5,779 nt of DNA, taken from the NCBI GenBank assembly GCA_945788205.1, contig CALZLE010000373.1, forward strand, positions 1 through 5,779, read 5' to 3'. The translations under genes and the position numbers were made by a program. How positions within the stretch are numbered: the first letter of the stretch is position 1; each line of letters starts with the position of its first letter. This DNA is from an uncultured Desulfuromonadales bacterium (GTDB lineage: Bacteria; Desulfobacterota; Desulfuromonadia; Desulfuromonadales; Geopsychrobacteraceae). Below are positions 1-5,533 of this stretch, piece by piece. The notes under the pieces were generated by a model, which saw only the letters and a list, made by a program, of their open reading frames with translations, was not told the origin of the DNA and searched no databases.

Positions 1-2
1 AG

Positions 3-266
3 GCGAACAAGGTGCAGCTTGGCGCGACAGAAATAAGTCGTGCGACTCTCTGGTGCCTGCTGCCGGGACAGCATATTCATCCCCATGTCCATGCTGGCGA
101 TCATATCTGGATGGTGCTGGAAGGCGCTGGAGAGTTTTTGCAGAATGAAAAAGAGCCGGTCAGTATTCAGCCGGGAACGATTCTGCTCGCTCCAGCCGGA
201 GACTCCCATGGTGTTAATAATACCGGTAACGAAGGGCTGGTTTTTCTGAGTGTTTCTGCCGGGTAA
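3..266 (+). CDS. Small cupin-domain protein, 5' end cut by window edge
   Basis: Single-domain cupin (double-stranded beta-helix) of unknown substrate. Counting from the in-frame GTG at 12, cupin motif 1 is G19-x5-H25-x-H27-xxx-H31 followed by VLEG (35-38). Motif 2 is G55-x5-P61-x-G63-xx-H66-xxx-N70. H25, H27, H31 and H66 are the likely metal ligands; the usual Glu/Gln of motif 1 is replaced by His31. The frame is open to the window edge, the GTG has no convincing ribosome binding site, and 84 residues is short for a stand-alone cupin (usually about 100-115). I therefore infer that the real start lies upstream and the gene is partial here. Small cupins of this type serve as sugar or polyketide enzymes, oxygenases or sensors, and the sequence does not say which. 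The gene ends 18 nt before a strong terminator and converges on mltG. Confidence 0.8.
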   Translation, partial: ANKVQLGATEISRATLWCLLPGQHIHPHVHAGDHIWMVLEGAGEFLQNEKEPVSIQPGTILLAPAGDSHGVNNTGNEGLVFLSVSAG

Positions 267-284
267 ATCGAAATGAAAAAACAG

Positions 285-330
285 ACCAAAAGGGCCAATC
301 CGTTGCTTCGGATTGGCCCTTTTGGTTTTT
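285..330. terminator. Bidirectional intrinsic terminator between cupin gene and mltG
   Basis: A perfect 18-bp inverted repeat (285-302 with 309-326) encloses a 6-nt loop, TTGCTT. On the plus strand it runs into five T residues (326-330), which suits the cupin gene. On the minus strand the A-rich stretch at 275-281 gives a U-rich tail, which suits mltG. The two genes converge here, so one hairpin probably ends both transcripts. Confidence 0.9.
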
Positions 331-345
331 GCTAAACGTTGGTAA

Positions 346-1344
346 TTAACGCCGTCGTTGCAACTGATATTTGCGCACCGCTCGGTTGTGTTCTTTCAGG
401 GTTGCTGAGAATTGATGACTACCGTCACCGCGGGAGACAAAATAAAGATATTTACTGGTCGCGGGCTCTGCCGCTGCCAGGAGTGCTGCCCGACCAGGGC
501 TGGCGATCGGTCCTGGCGGTAATCCCCGGATAACATACGTGTTGTACGGAGTCGGAGTTTTTAAATGTTTACGCGTCAGGTTCCCATCGAAATCTTTGAT
601 ACCGTAAATCACCGTTGGATCAGTTTGTAATGGGATACCGCGTTTCAGACGATTGTGAAATACCGATGAAATCAGTGGCATCTCTTCAACCTTGCCCGTT
701 TCTTTTTCGATAATGGACGCCAGGGTCACCAGTTGATGTGGGGTGAGCTTCAGCTTTTTTATTCTGGCAGACAGGCTTTTGTCGAGCTGACTCTGAAATT
801 GCGTCACCATCATCGTCAATAACTGTGTTTCATCTACCCCGGGTGTGAATAGGTAGGTTTCCGGGAAGAGATAACCTTCCAGTGTTGTAACATCAAGCTG
901 AAGAGATTTGATAAATTCCGGGTCATTGGCAAGCCGTGACAGCTTTTGCGCGTTACCGAACCCTGCCTGTTCAATCCGGTCAAATATTTGTGCTTGAGTA
1001 AAGCCTTCAGGGATGGTGAGGCTGACTTTTTCGACGTCACCGGAAACCAGGCGCTGTAGAATCTGCTCAGGAGTCGCTGGCTCGGTAAATTGGTAGTGGC
1101 CGGTTTGGATCTGACCGCTTTGCTTGTTCAGGCGGGCAAACAGCTTTATGGATAATGCGTTGCGCAGGACCCCAACGGCGTGCAGATCGACAGCCACTTT
1201 AGACAGGCTGGAACCGGGTTCGAGCTGATAGTCGACTTTTTGCGGTGGGGCAACAGGTGACAACAGTTGTTGATAGGTATAGCCCCCGAAAATAACGGCA
1301 ATTAGCAGAAAAATCAGAGAAAGAACGACCAGCTGTTTGCGCAT
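346..1344 (-). CDS. mltG: Endolytic murein transglycosylase MltG (YceG family)
   Basis: Membrane-anchored lytic transglycosylase that cuts within nascent glycan strands in the periplasm and so limits strand length. The 332-residue protein has a short basic N-terminus and one membrane segment at about 5-26, which serves as a signal anchor. A small LysM-like region follows, then the YceG catalytic domain. Family signatures are EGYLFPETYLF (about 156-166), the catalytic-Glu motif ASIIEKETG (about 209-217), LQTDPTVIYG (about 239-248) and TPYNTYVIRGLPPGPI (about 264-279). Length is normal for the family. I chose the ATG at 1344: AGAGA (1351-1355) sits 6 nt upstream, while a TTG one codon earlier would be only 3 nt away. 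That AGAGA overlaps the plsY stop, and the gap between the genes is 9 nt, so the two are almost certainly co-transcribed and perhaps translationally coupled. In Escherichia coli mltG instead lies next to pabC and tmk. Confidence 0.96.
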   Translation of the reverse strand: MRKQLVVLSLIFLLIAVIFGGYTYQQLLSPVAPPQKVDYQLEPGSSLSKVAVDLHAVGVLRNALSIKLFARLNKQSGQIQTGHYQFTEPATPEQILQRLVSGDVEKVSLTIPEGFTQAQIFDRIEQAGFGNAQKLSRLANDPEFIKSLQLDVTTLEGYLFPETYLFTPGVDETQLLTMMVTQFQSQLDKSLSARIKKLKLTPHQLVTLASIIEKETGKVEEMPLISSVFHNRLKRGIPLQTDPTVIYGIKDFDGNLTRKHLKTPTPYNTYVIRGLPPGPIASPGRAALLAAAEPATSKYLYFVSRGDGSHQFSATLKEHNRAVRKYQLQRRR

Positions 1345-1353
1345 CAACGATCT

Positions 1354-1938
1354 CTAAAGGCTAAACTTGGTTTCGCTGCCAGCCAGAAGCCGCTCGATGT
1401 TCTCTTTGTGTCGCCAGATAACCAAAATGGCCATGCAAGCGCAAACCAGAAAGCCCATCATCGATTTTTCGAGGATCAGCACCAGGTATGGAATGACGGC
1501 TGCGCAGGAGATCGATGCCAGGGAAATATAGCGCCACTTACCGAGCACGACCAAAAACAGTGACAGAACCAGGAACACCGAACCGGGCGAGATGACCAGG
1601 AAGACCCCGAGGGCGGTAGCGACACCCTTGCCGCCTTCAAATTTGAGGTAGATCGGAAAGCAATGTCCGATCAATGCCGACAGTCCAACCAGTGCAAGTT
1701 CAGCGCCCTGAAAGCCGAAAATCATGGCGAACAGCATCGGGATGATCCCTTTCAGGCAGTCCCCGAGGAGGGTATAAATCCCGAGCTTGCGTCCTGCTGT
1801 TCGGTAGACGTTGGTCGCTCCAATATTGCCACTGCCGACATTGCGGGGATCTTCGCCGCCAGTCAGCTTAGTCAGAATCATACCCGTCGGGATAGCACCA
1901 ATCAGATAGGCGAAAACGAAGAGAAAAAACAGTCCCAT
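1354..1938 (-). CDS. plsY: Acyl-phosphate:glycerol-3-phosphate acyltransferase PlsY
   Basis: Integral inner-membrane enzyme that transfers the acyl group from acyl-phosphate (made by PlsX) to the sn-1 position of glycerol 3-phosphate, giving lysophosphatidic acid, the first step of phospholipid synthesis. In the 194-residue form the three PlsY motifs are clear: GSGNIGATNVYR (35-46), GHCFPIYLKFEGGKGVAT (91-108) and RHKENIERLLAGSE (176-189). DCLKG (60-64) is also conserved, and several hydrophobic membrane segments lie between these motifs. Start choice: an ATG at 1962 would add eight residues (MSNGGFTI) but has no ribosome binding site. GGAGG at 1949-1953 lies 10 nt before the ATG at 1938, and that start puts the first membrane helix at the N-terminus as in other PlsY proteins. 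The stop precedes the mltG ATG by 9 nt. A leader with two hairpins lies upstream. Confidence 0.97.
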   Translation of the reverse strand: MGLFFLFVFAYLIGAIPTGMILTKLTGGEDPRNVGSGNIGATNVYRTAGRKLGIYTLLGDCLKGIIPMLFAMIFGFQGAELALVGLSALIGHCFPIYLKFEGGKGVATALGVFLVISPGSVFLVLSLFLVVLGKWRYISLASISCAAVIPYLVLILEKSMMGFLVCACMAILVIWRHKENIERLLAGSETKFSL

Positions 1939-1948
1939 GATCGTAAAT

Positions 1949-1953
1949 CCTCC
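1949..1953 (-). promoter_or_regulatory. Ribosome binding site deciding the plsY start
   Basis: GGAGG on the minus strand, 10 nt before the ATG at 1938. It would be internal coding sequence if the ATG at 1962 were used, and that upstream ATG has no purine-rich site of its own. This favours the 194-residue PlsY. Confidence 0.65.
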
Positions 1954-1969
1954 ATTGCTCATAATAAGA

Positions 1970-1993
1970 AAAGCGCCAACAGGGGGCCGCTTT
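1970..1993 (-). terminator. Terminator-like hairpin in the plsY leader (possible attenuator)
   Basis: On the minus strand AAAGC-G-GCC (1985-1993) pairs with GGCGCTTT (1970-1977) around a 7-nt loop, giving 8 bp with one bulged G. A U-rich run, TTTTCTTATT, covers the 3' stem end and what follows. The hairpin ends about 16 nt before the plsY GGAGG. A full terminator here would leave no room for a separate plsY promoter, so conditional termination, or only a weak stop, is the reasonable reading. The fold is inferred by eye with no energy calculation. Confidence 0.4.
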
Positions 1994-2013
1994 CAATAAA
2001 TTGGACTCGCTGG

Positions 2014-2033
2014 CAAGAGGAGTACACCTCTTG
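2014..2033 (-). promoter_or_regulatory. Perfect 7-bp hairpin in the plsY leader
   Basis: CAAGAGG (minus strand 2033-2027) pairs with CCTCTTG (2020-2014) around a 6-nt loop. It lies between the proposed plsY promoter and the terminator-like hairpin at 1970-1993, so the leader would carry two stem-loops in series. It also encloses a possible GTG start for a very short ORF. No riboswitch class is recognised. Confidence 0.4.
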
Positions 2034-2059
2034 TCTCCACAGGCTTTATCAATCGGTTA

Positions 2060-2089
2060 CTTTTACCATTTACTTGTGGGAAAAAGCAA
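2060..2089 (-). promoter_or_regulatory. Possible sigma70-type promoter for plsY-mltG
   Basis: On the minus strand TTGCTT (2084-2089) is separated by 18 bp from TAAAAG (2060-2065), which is preceded by TGG, an extended -10 feature. Transcription would start near 2053 and leave a leader of about 115 nt before the ATG at 1938. Both hexamers are imperfect, so this is tentative. Confidence 0.3.
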
Positions 2090-2160
2090 GAAAGACGGAA
2101 GCTTAAAACGAGCTTCGAAATGGGGTTACAGGAGGTGTTTTGGAGAAATCGTAGAGACAG

Positions 2161-2185
2161 AAAAAGCGACCAACGAGGTCGCTTT
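2161..2185 (-). terminator. Intrinsic terminator of tRNA-Pro
   Basis: A perfect 9-bp stem (2163-2171 with 2177-2185) has a 5-nt loop. On the minus strand it ends in TTTTT, including two bases beyond the stem, followed by a pyrimidine-rich stretch. It starts 17 nt after the tRNA CCA end and separates the tRNA from the plsY leader. Confidence 0.75.
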
Positions 2186-2202
2186 CTATTAACTCGGAAA
2201 AC

Positions 2203-2279
<77 letters not shown>

Positions 2280-2308
2280 ACATTCTTTTTCCCGAAGTAC
2301 GGCCGATA

Positions 2309-2337
2309 TTTTTAGCACCCTTCAATTTCAAAAGCAA
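2309..2337 (-). promoter_or_regulatory. Probable promoter of tRNA-Pro
   Basis: On the minus strand TTGCTT (2332-2337) is separated by 17 bp from TAAAAA (2309-2314), with TGC immediately before the -10. Transcription would start near 2302, about 22 nt before the tRNA 5' end. The sequence after the -10 is GC-rich (TATCGGCCG), as in stable-RNA promoters under stringent control. This is an inference from hexamers and spacing. Confidence 0.45.
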
Positions 2338-2382
2338 GCAATTTTGCCGCCTCTGGTCGCGGGTTTAGGGGGTTCTAAAGGG

Positions 2383-3843
2383 CTATTTTGTCAGCTTGAT
2401 AACCATCAGGGTCATATCGTCTTCGGCGACTTGATTACGGCGGAAATCGGTAATTTTTTGCATGATAATGCGATAGATGCTGTGGGCATCCTTGTCCCGG
2501 TGTGAGGCAATGATTTGCCGCAGTCGATCGCTGCGAAACATCTCACCTTTCGGGTTGCGTGTTTCCCACAGGCCATCGGTGCCGATCAGTAAAATATCAC
2601 CAGTTTTAAGCTGTAGCGGTTCGGGGTTTCGATAGCGGGCCTTGGCTGCAATGCCGAGTGGGATGTCGTTGGGCGGTAGCTCGATAATGCGCTCTTGCTG
2701 GCCACGATAGCAAAAAACCGGGCCGTGTCCGGCACTGTTCCAGTGCAGGACGCGTTTCTCAGTGTCGAGCCAGCCGAAAAACAGGGTTAAAAAACTGCTG
2801 TCGGTAGAGCTGCGCAGCAGGTGGAGGTTCAGAGTTCGCAGTAGCCGATCGGGTTCCAGCAGGCTATGCCTTGCCTCATTCTGCAGAATTCCTTTGGTCA
2901 ATGCCATCAGCAGTGCTGCGCCGATGTTATGCCCGGAGACGTCACCGACGGCAAACGCCAAGCCTTTTCCCGCATCTTTGGGCAGCGGGAAGAAATCATA
3001 ATAGTCGCCACCGGTATCCTGGCAATAGCAGGTATTCACGTAGATGTCGTAGTCAGGAAGTTGCGGGATTTCTGCGGGCAATAATCTTTGTTGAAATTCT
3101 TTGGCTAACACCAGGCTCTGTCGCAGTTGTTCGTAGTGTCGTTTGTCGCTGATGTCCCGGACAATCATGACCTGCATTTGGCACCCTTTGAGGGTCAGGT
3201 TGCCGAGGGAAATTTCGGCGAAAAACTGTTGGCCATTCTTGTTGCGGTGGTGGGCGGTACTGCGCTGTAATGCCAGCCAATGGTCTGCGCGATCAACGAC
3301 CAGGTCAGTCACCCGCATTTGGTTGAATTCGGTTCGAGGGTAGCCGTAGAGTTGCAGGGCGGCATCATTGAACTCGCTGATTTTTCCGCTCTGCTGCTCA
3401 AAGAGAATGATTGCATCCTGCTCGGCGTAAAACAGTTGTCGGTATTTCTCTTCCGCCTCGCGTAGGGTCTCCTCTGCCTTCATCTGTCGTGTGATGTCAC
3501 GAACAATAACCGAAGCACCAAGGCTCTGTCCGTTCCGGTCGATAACGGGAGAGACCGACAGGGAAACAGAGAGGCTTTGGCCATTTTTATGGAGATGAAT
3601 ACTGCTAAAATGTTGGACGGTTTGACCGACTTTCAGGCACCGTAGCAACTGGCCGATTTCGTCGTTGCGTTCCGGCAGGGCGAGCAGCGAGATCGACTGC
3701 CCGACTACCTCTTCGGTACTGTAGCCGTAAATTTTTTGAGCGCCGCGGTTCCAACTAAAAATTCTGCCCTGCGGGTTGAGACCGATGATGGCATCATCCG
3801 AGGACTCGACAATGGCGGCAAGAAATGCGCGCAGTTCGTCCAT
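2383..3843 (-). CDS. PAS-PAS-SpoIIE (RsbU-type) serine/threonine phosphatase
   Basis: A soluble, cytoplasmic signalling phosphatase of 486 residues with no membrane segment. PAS domain 1 (about 4-118) ends in VIVRDITRQ and PAS domain 2 (about 130-232) ends in MIVRDISDK. A helical linker with QQRLLPAEIP (251-260) follows, as is usual just before SpoIIE-type PP2C domains. The catalytic domain (about 265-485) keeps its metal-binding acidic residues: D280 in GGDYYDFF, D301 in GDVSGHN, D423 in TDGLW and D475/D476 in EDDMT, so it should be active. Known relatives dephosphorylate anti-sigma-factor antagonists (STAS proteins) in partner-switching circuits; the substrate here is unknown. PAS ligands are not identifiable. 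The start at 3843 has AAGGAG (3849-3854) 5 nt upstream and a good promoter. It is a single-gene unit, divergent from the YjbR-like gene, with no STAS or HATPase partner nearby. Confidence 0.93.
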   Translation of the reverse strand: MDELRAFLAAIVESSDDAIIGLNPQGRIFSWNRGAQKIYGYSTEEVVGQSISLLALPERNDEIGQLLRCLKVGQTVQHFSSIHLHKNGQSLSVSLSVSPVIDRNGQSLGASVIVRDITRQMKAEETLREAEEKYRQLFYAEQDAIILFEQQSGKISEFNDAALQLYGYPRTEFNQMRVTDLVVDRADHWLALQRSTAHHRNKNGQQFFAEISLGNLTLKGCQMQVMIVRDISDKRHYEQLRQSLVLAKEFQQRLLPAEIPQLPDYDIYVNTCYCQDTGGDYYDFFPLPKDAGKGLAFAVGDVSGHNIGAALLMALTKGILQNEARHSLLEPDRLLRTLNLHLLRSSTDSSFLTLFFGWLDTEKRVLHWNSAGHGPVFCYRGQQERIIELPPNDIPLGIAAKARYRNPEPLQLKTGDILLIGTDGLWETRNPKGEMFRSDRLRQIIASHRDKDAHSIYRIIMQKITDFRRNQVAEDDMTLMVIKLTK

Positions 3844-3869
3844 AGTTACTCCTTAGAATCGGTCCCACT

Positions 3870-3897
3870 ATTTTAACTCTTTTGTGTTGTTTGCCAA
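3870..3897 (-). promoter_or_regulatory. Sigma70-type promoter of the PAS-SpoIIE phosphatase gene
   Basis: On the minus strand TTGGCA (3892-3897) and TAAAAT (3870-3875) each match five of six consensus bases, with a 16-bp spacer. Transcription is predicted near 3863, about 20 nt before the ATG, leaving room for the AAGGAG ribosome binding site. Confidence 0.6.
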
Positions 3898-3914
3898 TCT
3901 CTGTTAAGCCGCGG

Positions 3915-3930
3915 TGTGATTTTTGTCACG
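3915..3930. promoter_or_regulatory. CRP/FNR-family-like operator
   Basis: TGTGA-N6-TCACG matches nine of ten bases of the CRP half-site pair TGTGA-N6-TCACA. It is centred near 3922.5 in the divergent intergenic region. Relative to the phosphatase start predicted near 3863, the centre is at about -60, close to the -61.5 position of class I activation. It also overlaps TTGTCA (3923-3928), a possible -35 of the rightward gene, where binding might repress. Which regulator binds, if any, is unknown. Confidence 0.45.
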
Positions 3931-3969
3931 TGGTAAACTAGGGTAACAATAATTGGGGCTGGAGGTGTG

Positions 3970-4314
3970 ATGGATTTTGAGGTTTTACGCAACTATCTGC
4001 TGAGTAAGCCGCAGGCGGTCGAAGACTTTCCTTTTGACGAAACGACTTTGGTTTTAAAGGTTTGTGGCAAAATGTTCGCCGCTATGGGGATTAACGATAG
4101 CCCGTTGCGGATTAATTTAAAGTGTGATCCGGTTAAGGCAGAACTGCTGCGGGAACAGTACCCAGCCGTAACGCCGGGCTATCATATGAACAAGCGGCAT
4201 TGGAATACGGTGTTGCTGGACGGATCTGTGCCGGAAGCAGAGTTGTGGCTGATGATCGATGAATCTTATCAGTTGGTGGTGAAGGGCCTGCCTAAATCAC
4301 GACGACCAGAATAG
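3970..4314 (+). CDS. MmcQ/YjbR family protein
   Basis: A 114-residue protein of the MmcQ/YjbR family, which has a CyaY-like double-wing fold. Members are often labelled DNA-binding, but their cellular role is not established. Family signatures are DFPFDETTLVLKVCGKMFA (19-37), INLKCDP (48-54), PGYHMNKRHWNTV (69-81) and SYQLVVKGLP (99-108). The length is typical. The ATG at 3970 is preferred: GGAGG (3961-3965) ends 4 nt upstream, whereas the GTG directly before it (3967) would leave one nucleotide. It is divergent from the phosphatase gene, convergent with yigZ and probably transcribed alone. The two divergent genes share 126 bp that includes a CRP-like palindrome. Confidence 0.92.
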   Translation: MDFEVLRNYLLSKPQAVEDFPFDETTLVLKVCGKMFAAMGINDSPLRINLKCDPVKAELLREQYPAVTPGYHMNKRHWNTVLLDGSVPEAELWLMIDESYQLVVKGLPKSRRPE

Positions 4315-4324
4315 GTTTAGCGCC

Positions 4325-4352
4325 GCGCTGTTGATAACCGATCAGCGCTTTT
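4325..4352 (+). terminator. Likely terminator of the MmcQ/YjbR-family gene
   Basis: GCGCTG (4325-4330) pairs with CAGCGC (4343-4348) across a 12-nt loop. An alternative fold pairs TGAT (4332-4335) with ATCA (4341-4344) inside GCGC/GCGC. Four T residues follow (4349-4352) on the plus strand. The hairpin starts 10 nt after the stop codon and its tail touches the yigZ stop codon. The stem is short, so efficiency may be modest. Confidence 0.5.
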
Positions 4353-4968
4353 AATCGGCCGCTTGAAAAGAGACGTGTCCGGCAGTCAGGTTGGTCAGTT
4401 GCTTCTGCAGATGTTCTTTCTGCTCCAGCGGACATTTCAGTTGCAGAGCGATCTGAACCGCGAACTGTCGATCGATAATTTCTGCTTCAAAATCGGGAAG
4501 CAGTCGCTCAACACTGCTAAGGTAAGAATAATCGAAGCAGATCGATAATTTTTGCCAGTCTATTTTTTCTACGGTTTTCAGCTGTGTCAGTGCCGTCTGC
4601 ACCGCTTGCGTGTAGGCTTTGACCATTCCCCCTTTGCCGAGCTTGATGCCACCGAAATAACGGGTCACAACCACCACGATGTCACCGATGTTGCCGTGTT
4701 GAATCACGGTCAACATCGGTTTGCCAGCCGCGCCGTGGGGTTCGCCATCGTCGCTTAGACCGATTCTGTCACTGCTGCCGGGCGGGCCGACCAGGTAGGC
4801 CCAGCAGTTGTGATTGGCATCCGGAAATTCTTGTTTCAGACAGGCGACAAAGGCGAGTGCTTCCTCCGGGGTCGTGGCCGCTTCGACGCTGGTGATAAAG
4901 CGGCTGCGCTGTACTTCTGTTTCGCTGCGCTGGAATCCTGCCGGGATAAGGTAGCGGGTTTGGGGCAT
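4351..4968 (-). CDS. yigZ: YigZ/IMPACT family protein
   Basis: A 205-residue cytoplasmic protein with the two-domain layout of bacterial YigZ. The N-terminal IMPACT/UPF0029 domain (about 15-125) contains KQEFPDANHNCWAY (45-58), SDDGEPHGAAGKPML (72-86) and VVTRYFGGIKLGKGGMVKAY (100-119). A DUF1949-type C-terminal domain (about 137-198) has a ferredoxin-like fold in known structures. The eukaryotic relative IMPACT inhibits the GCN2 kinase pathway; the bacterial function is not established, and nucleic-acid binding has been suggested from structure. Length is normal and motifs are intact. AAAGGGA lies about 8 nt before the ATG at 4968. It follows lspA on the same strand with a 72-nt gap that holds a REP-like hairpin, so it may be read from the ileS-lspA transcript at reduced level. 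Confidence 0.93.
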   Translation of the reverse strand: MPQTRYLIPAGFQRSETEVQRSRFITSVEAATTPEEALAFVACLKQEFPDANHNCWAYLVGPPGSSDRIGLSDDGEPHGAAGKPMLTVIQHGNIGDIVVVVTRYFGGIKLGKGGMVKAYTQAVQTALTQLKTVEKIDWQKLSICFDYSYLSSVERLLPDFEAEIIDRQFAVQIALQLKCPLEQKEHLQKQLTNLTAGHVSFQAAD

Positions 4969-4991
4969 GAGTTGGTCCCTTTGCCGTTATT

Positions 4992-5039
4992 CCTTCTCTC
5001 TTAGAGAGAAGGTGGACGAAGGCCGGATGGGGAGAGGGA
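4992..5039. repeat. GA-rich REP-like palindromic element between lspA and yigZ
   Basis: A perfect 9-bp inverted repeat, CCTTCTCTC (4992-5000) and GAGAGAAGG (5004-5012), has a TTA loop. It is followed by TGGACGAAGGCCGGATGGGG and then AGAGGG, up to 5039. This layout resembles the dispersed intergenic repeats of many Proteobacteria, in which a GAGAAGGTGG...AAGGCCGGATG-type motif follows a short hairpin. That comparison is from memory. It fills most of the lspA-yigZ gap and could act as a processing or partial termination signal in the transcript. Confidence 0.55.
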
Positions 5040-5040
5040 A

Positions 5041-5532
5041 CTATTCTTTGTCAGCCAGCTTTTTCGCTCGTTCTTCTCGCCAGGTGCAGAAAAACATCAC
5101 CGCGACCCCGACACAGATAGCACTGTCGGCGACATTGAAGGCCGGCCAGTGATATTGGTACCAATGTGCGTCAAGGAAATCGATCACTTCCCCCAGTCGG
5201 ATCCGATCGACAAGGTTGCCGACAGCACCGCTGAAAATCAGCCCGAGGGCAAAGTGTTGCCAGCGATCGCTCGGGTCGACTTTGCGCAGATACCAGAGGA
5301 TACCGATACTGGCAAGGACCGAGACGCTGATGAAAAACGGAATCCGGATAGAGCTGTCAGAGAGGATCCCGAATGCGGCGCCCGGATTACGCACGTAGGT
5401 GATATGAAAAAAGCTTTCGATCACCTCGATCGATTCGTAAAGCGCAAAGGCAGTATCGATATAGATCTTTGTCAGCTGATCGAGGAGCAGGCTGATCCCA
5501 GCCGTCAGCGTGAAGACCTTGTAGTTGCCCAT
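5041..5532 (-). CDS. lspA: Lipoprotein signal peptidase LspA (signal peptidase II)
   Basis: Inner-membrane aspartyl protease that removes the signal peptide from prolipoproteins after Lgt has attached diacylglycerol to the lipobox Cys. The 163-residue protein has four hydrophobic segments (about 8-20, 66-82, 92-108 and 132-149). Conserved motifs are DQLTK (18-22), YVRNPGAAFG (46-55), GNLVDRIRLGEVIDFLD (105-121) and WPAFNVADSAICVG (129-142). The catalytic pair is D109 (in VDR) and D136 (in NVAD). Its ATG lies one nucleotide after the ileS stop, and its ribosome binding site (GGAG, 4 nt upstream) lies within the last ileS codons, so it is co-transcribed and probably translationally coupled with ileS. 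The ileS-lspA order is also found in Escherichia coli. The globomycin target residues are all present. Confidence 0.97.
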   Translation of the reverse strand: MGNYKVFTLTAGISLLLDQLTKIYIDTAFALYESIEVIESFFHITYVRNPGAAFGILSDSSIRIPFFISVSVLASIGILWYLRKVDPSDRWQHFALGLIFSGAVGNLVDRIRLGEVIDFLDAHWYQYHWPAFNVADSAICVGVAVMFFCTWREERAKKLADKE

Positions 5533-5533
5533 A

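Noticed and set aside
1663..2106. Open frame of 147 codons on the plus strand opposite plsY and its leader
   Set aside because: It is antisense to a firmly identified plsY for most of its length, its product resembles no family I know, and no ribosome binding site stands out.
2098..2116. 6-bp inverted repeat GAAGCT/AGCTTC between the tRNA terminator and the plsY promoter
   Set aside because: The stem is short and followed by no clean T-run on either strand, so I do not call it a terminator or operator.
2133..2152. Plus-strand GGAGGTG that looks like a ribosome binding site
   Set aside because: The only close start (TTG) leads to a stop after four codons, so no gene follows.
2364..2379. 5-bp inverted repeat TTTAG/CTAAA just after the phosphatase stop codon
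   Set aside because: It is too short and AT-rich, with no U-tract on the minus strand. No clear terminator for the phosphatase gene was found.
2762..3465. Several plus-strand frames opposite the PAS-SpoIIE phosphatase
   Set aside because: All overlap the real gene in antisense, have no family features and overlap one another.
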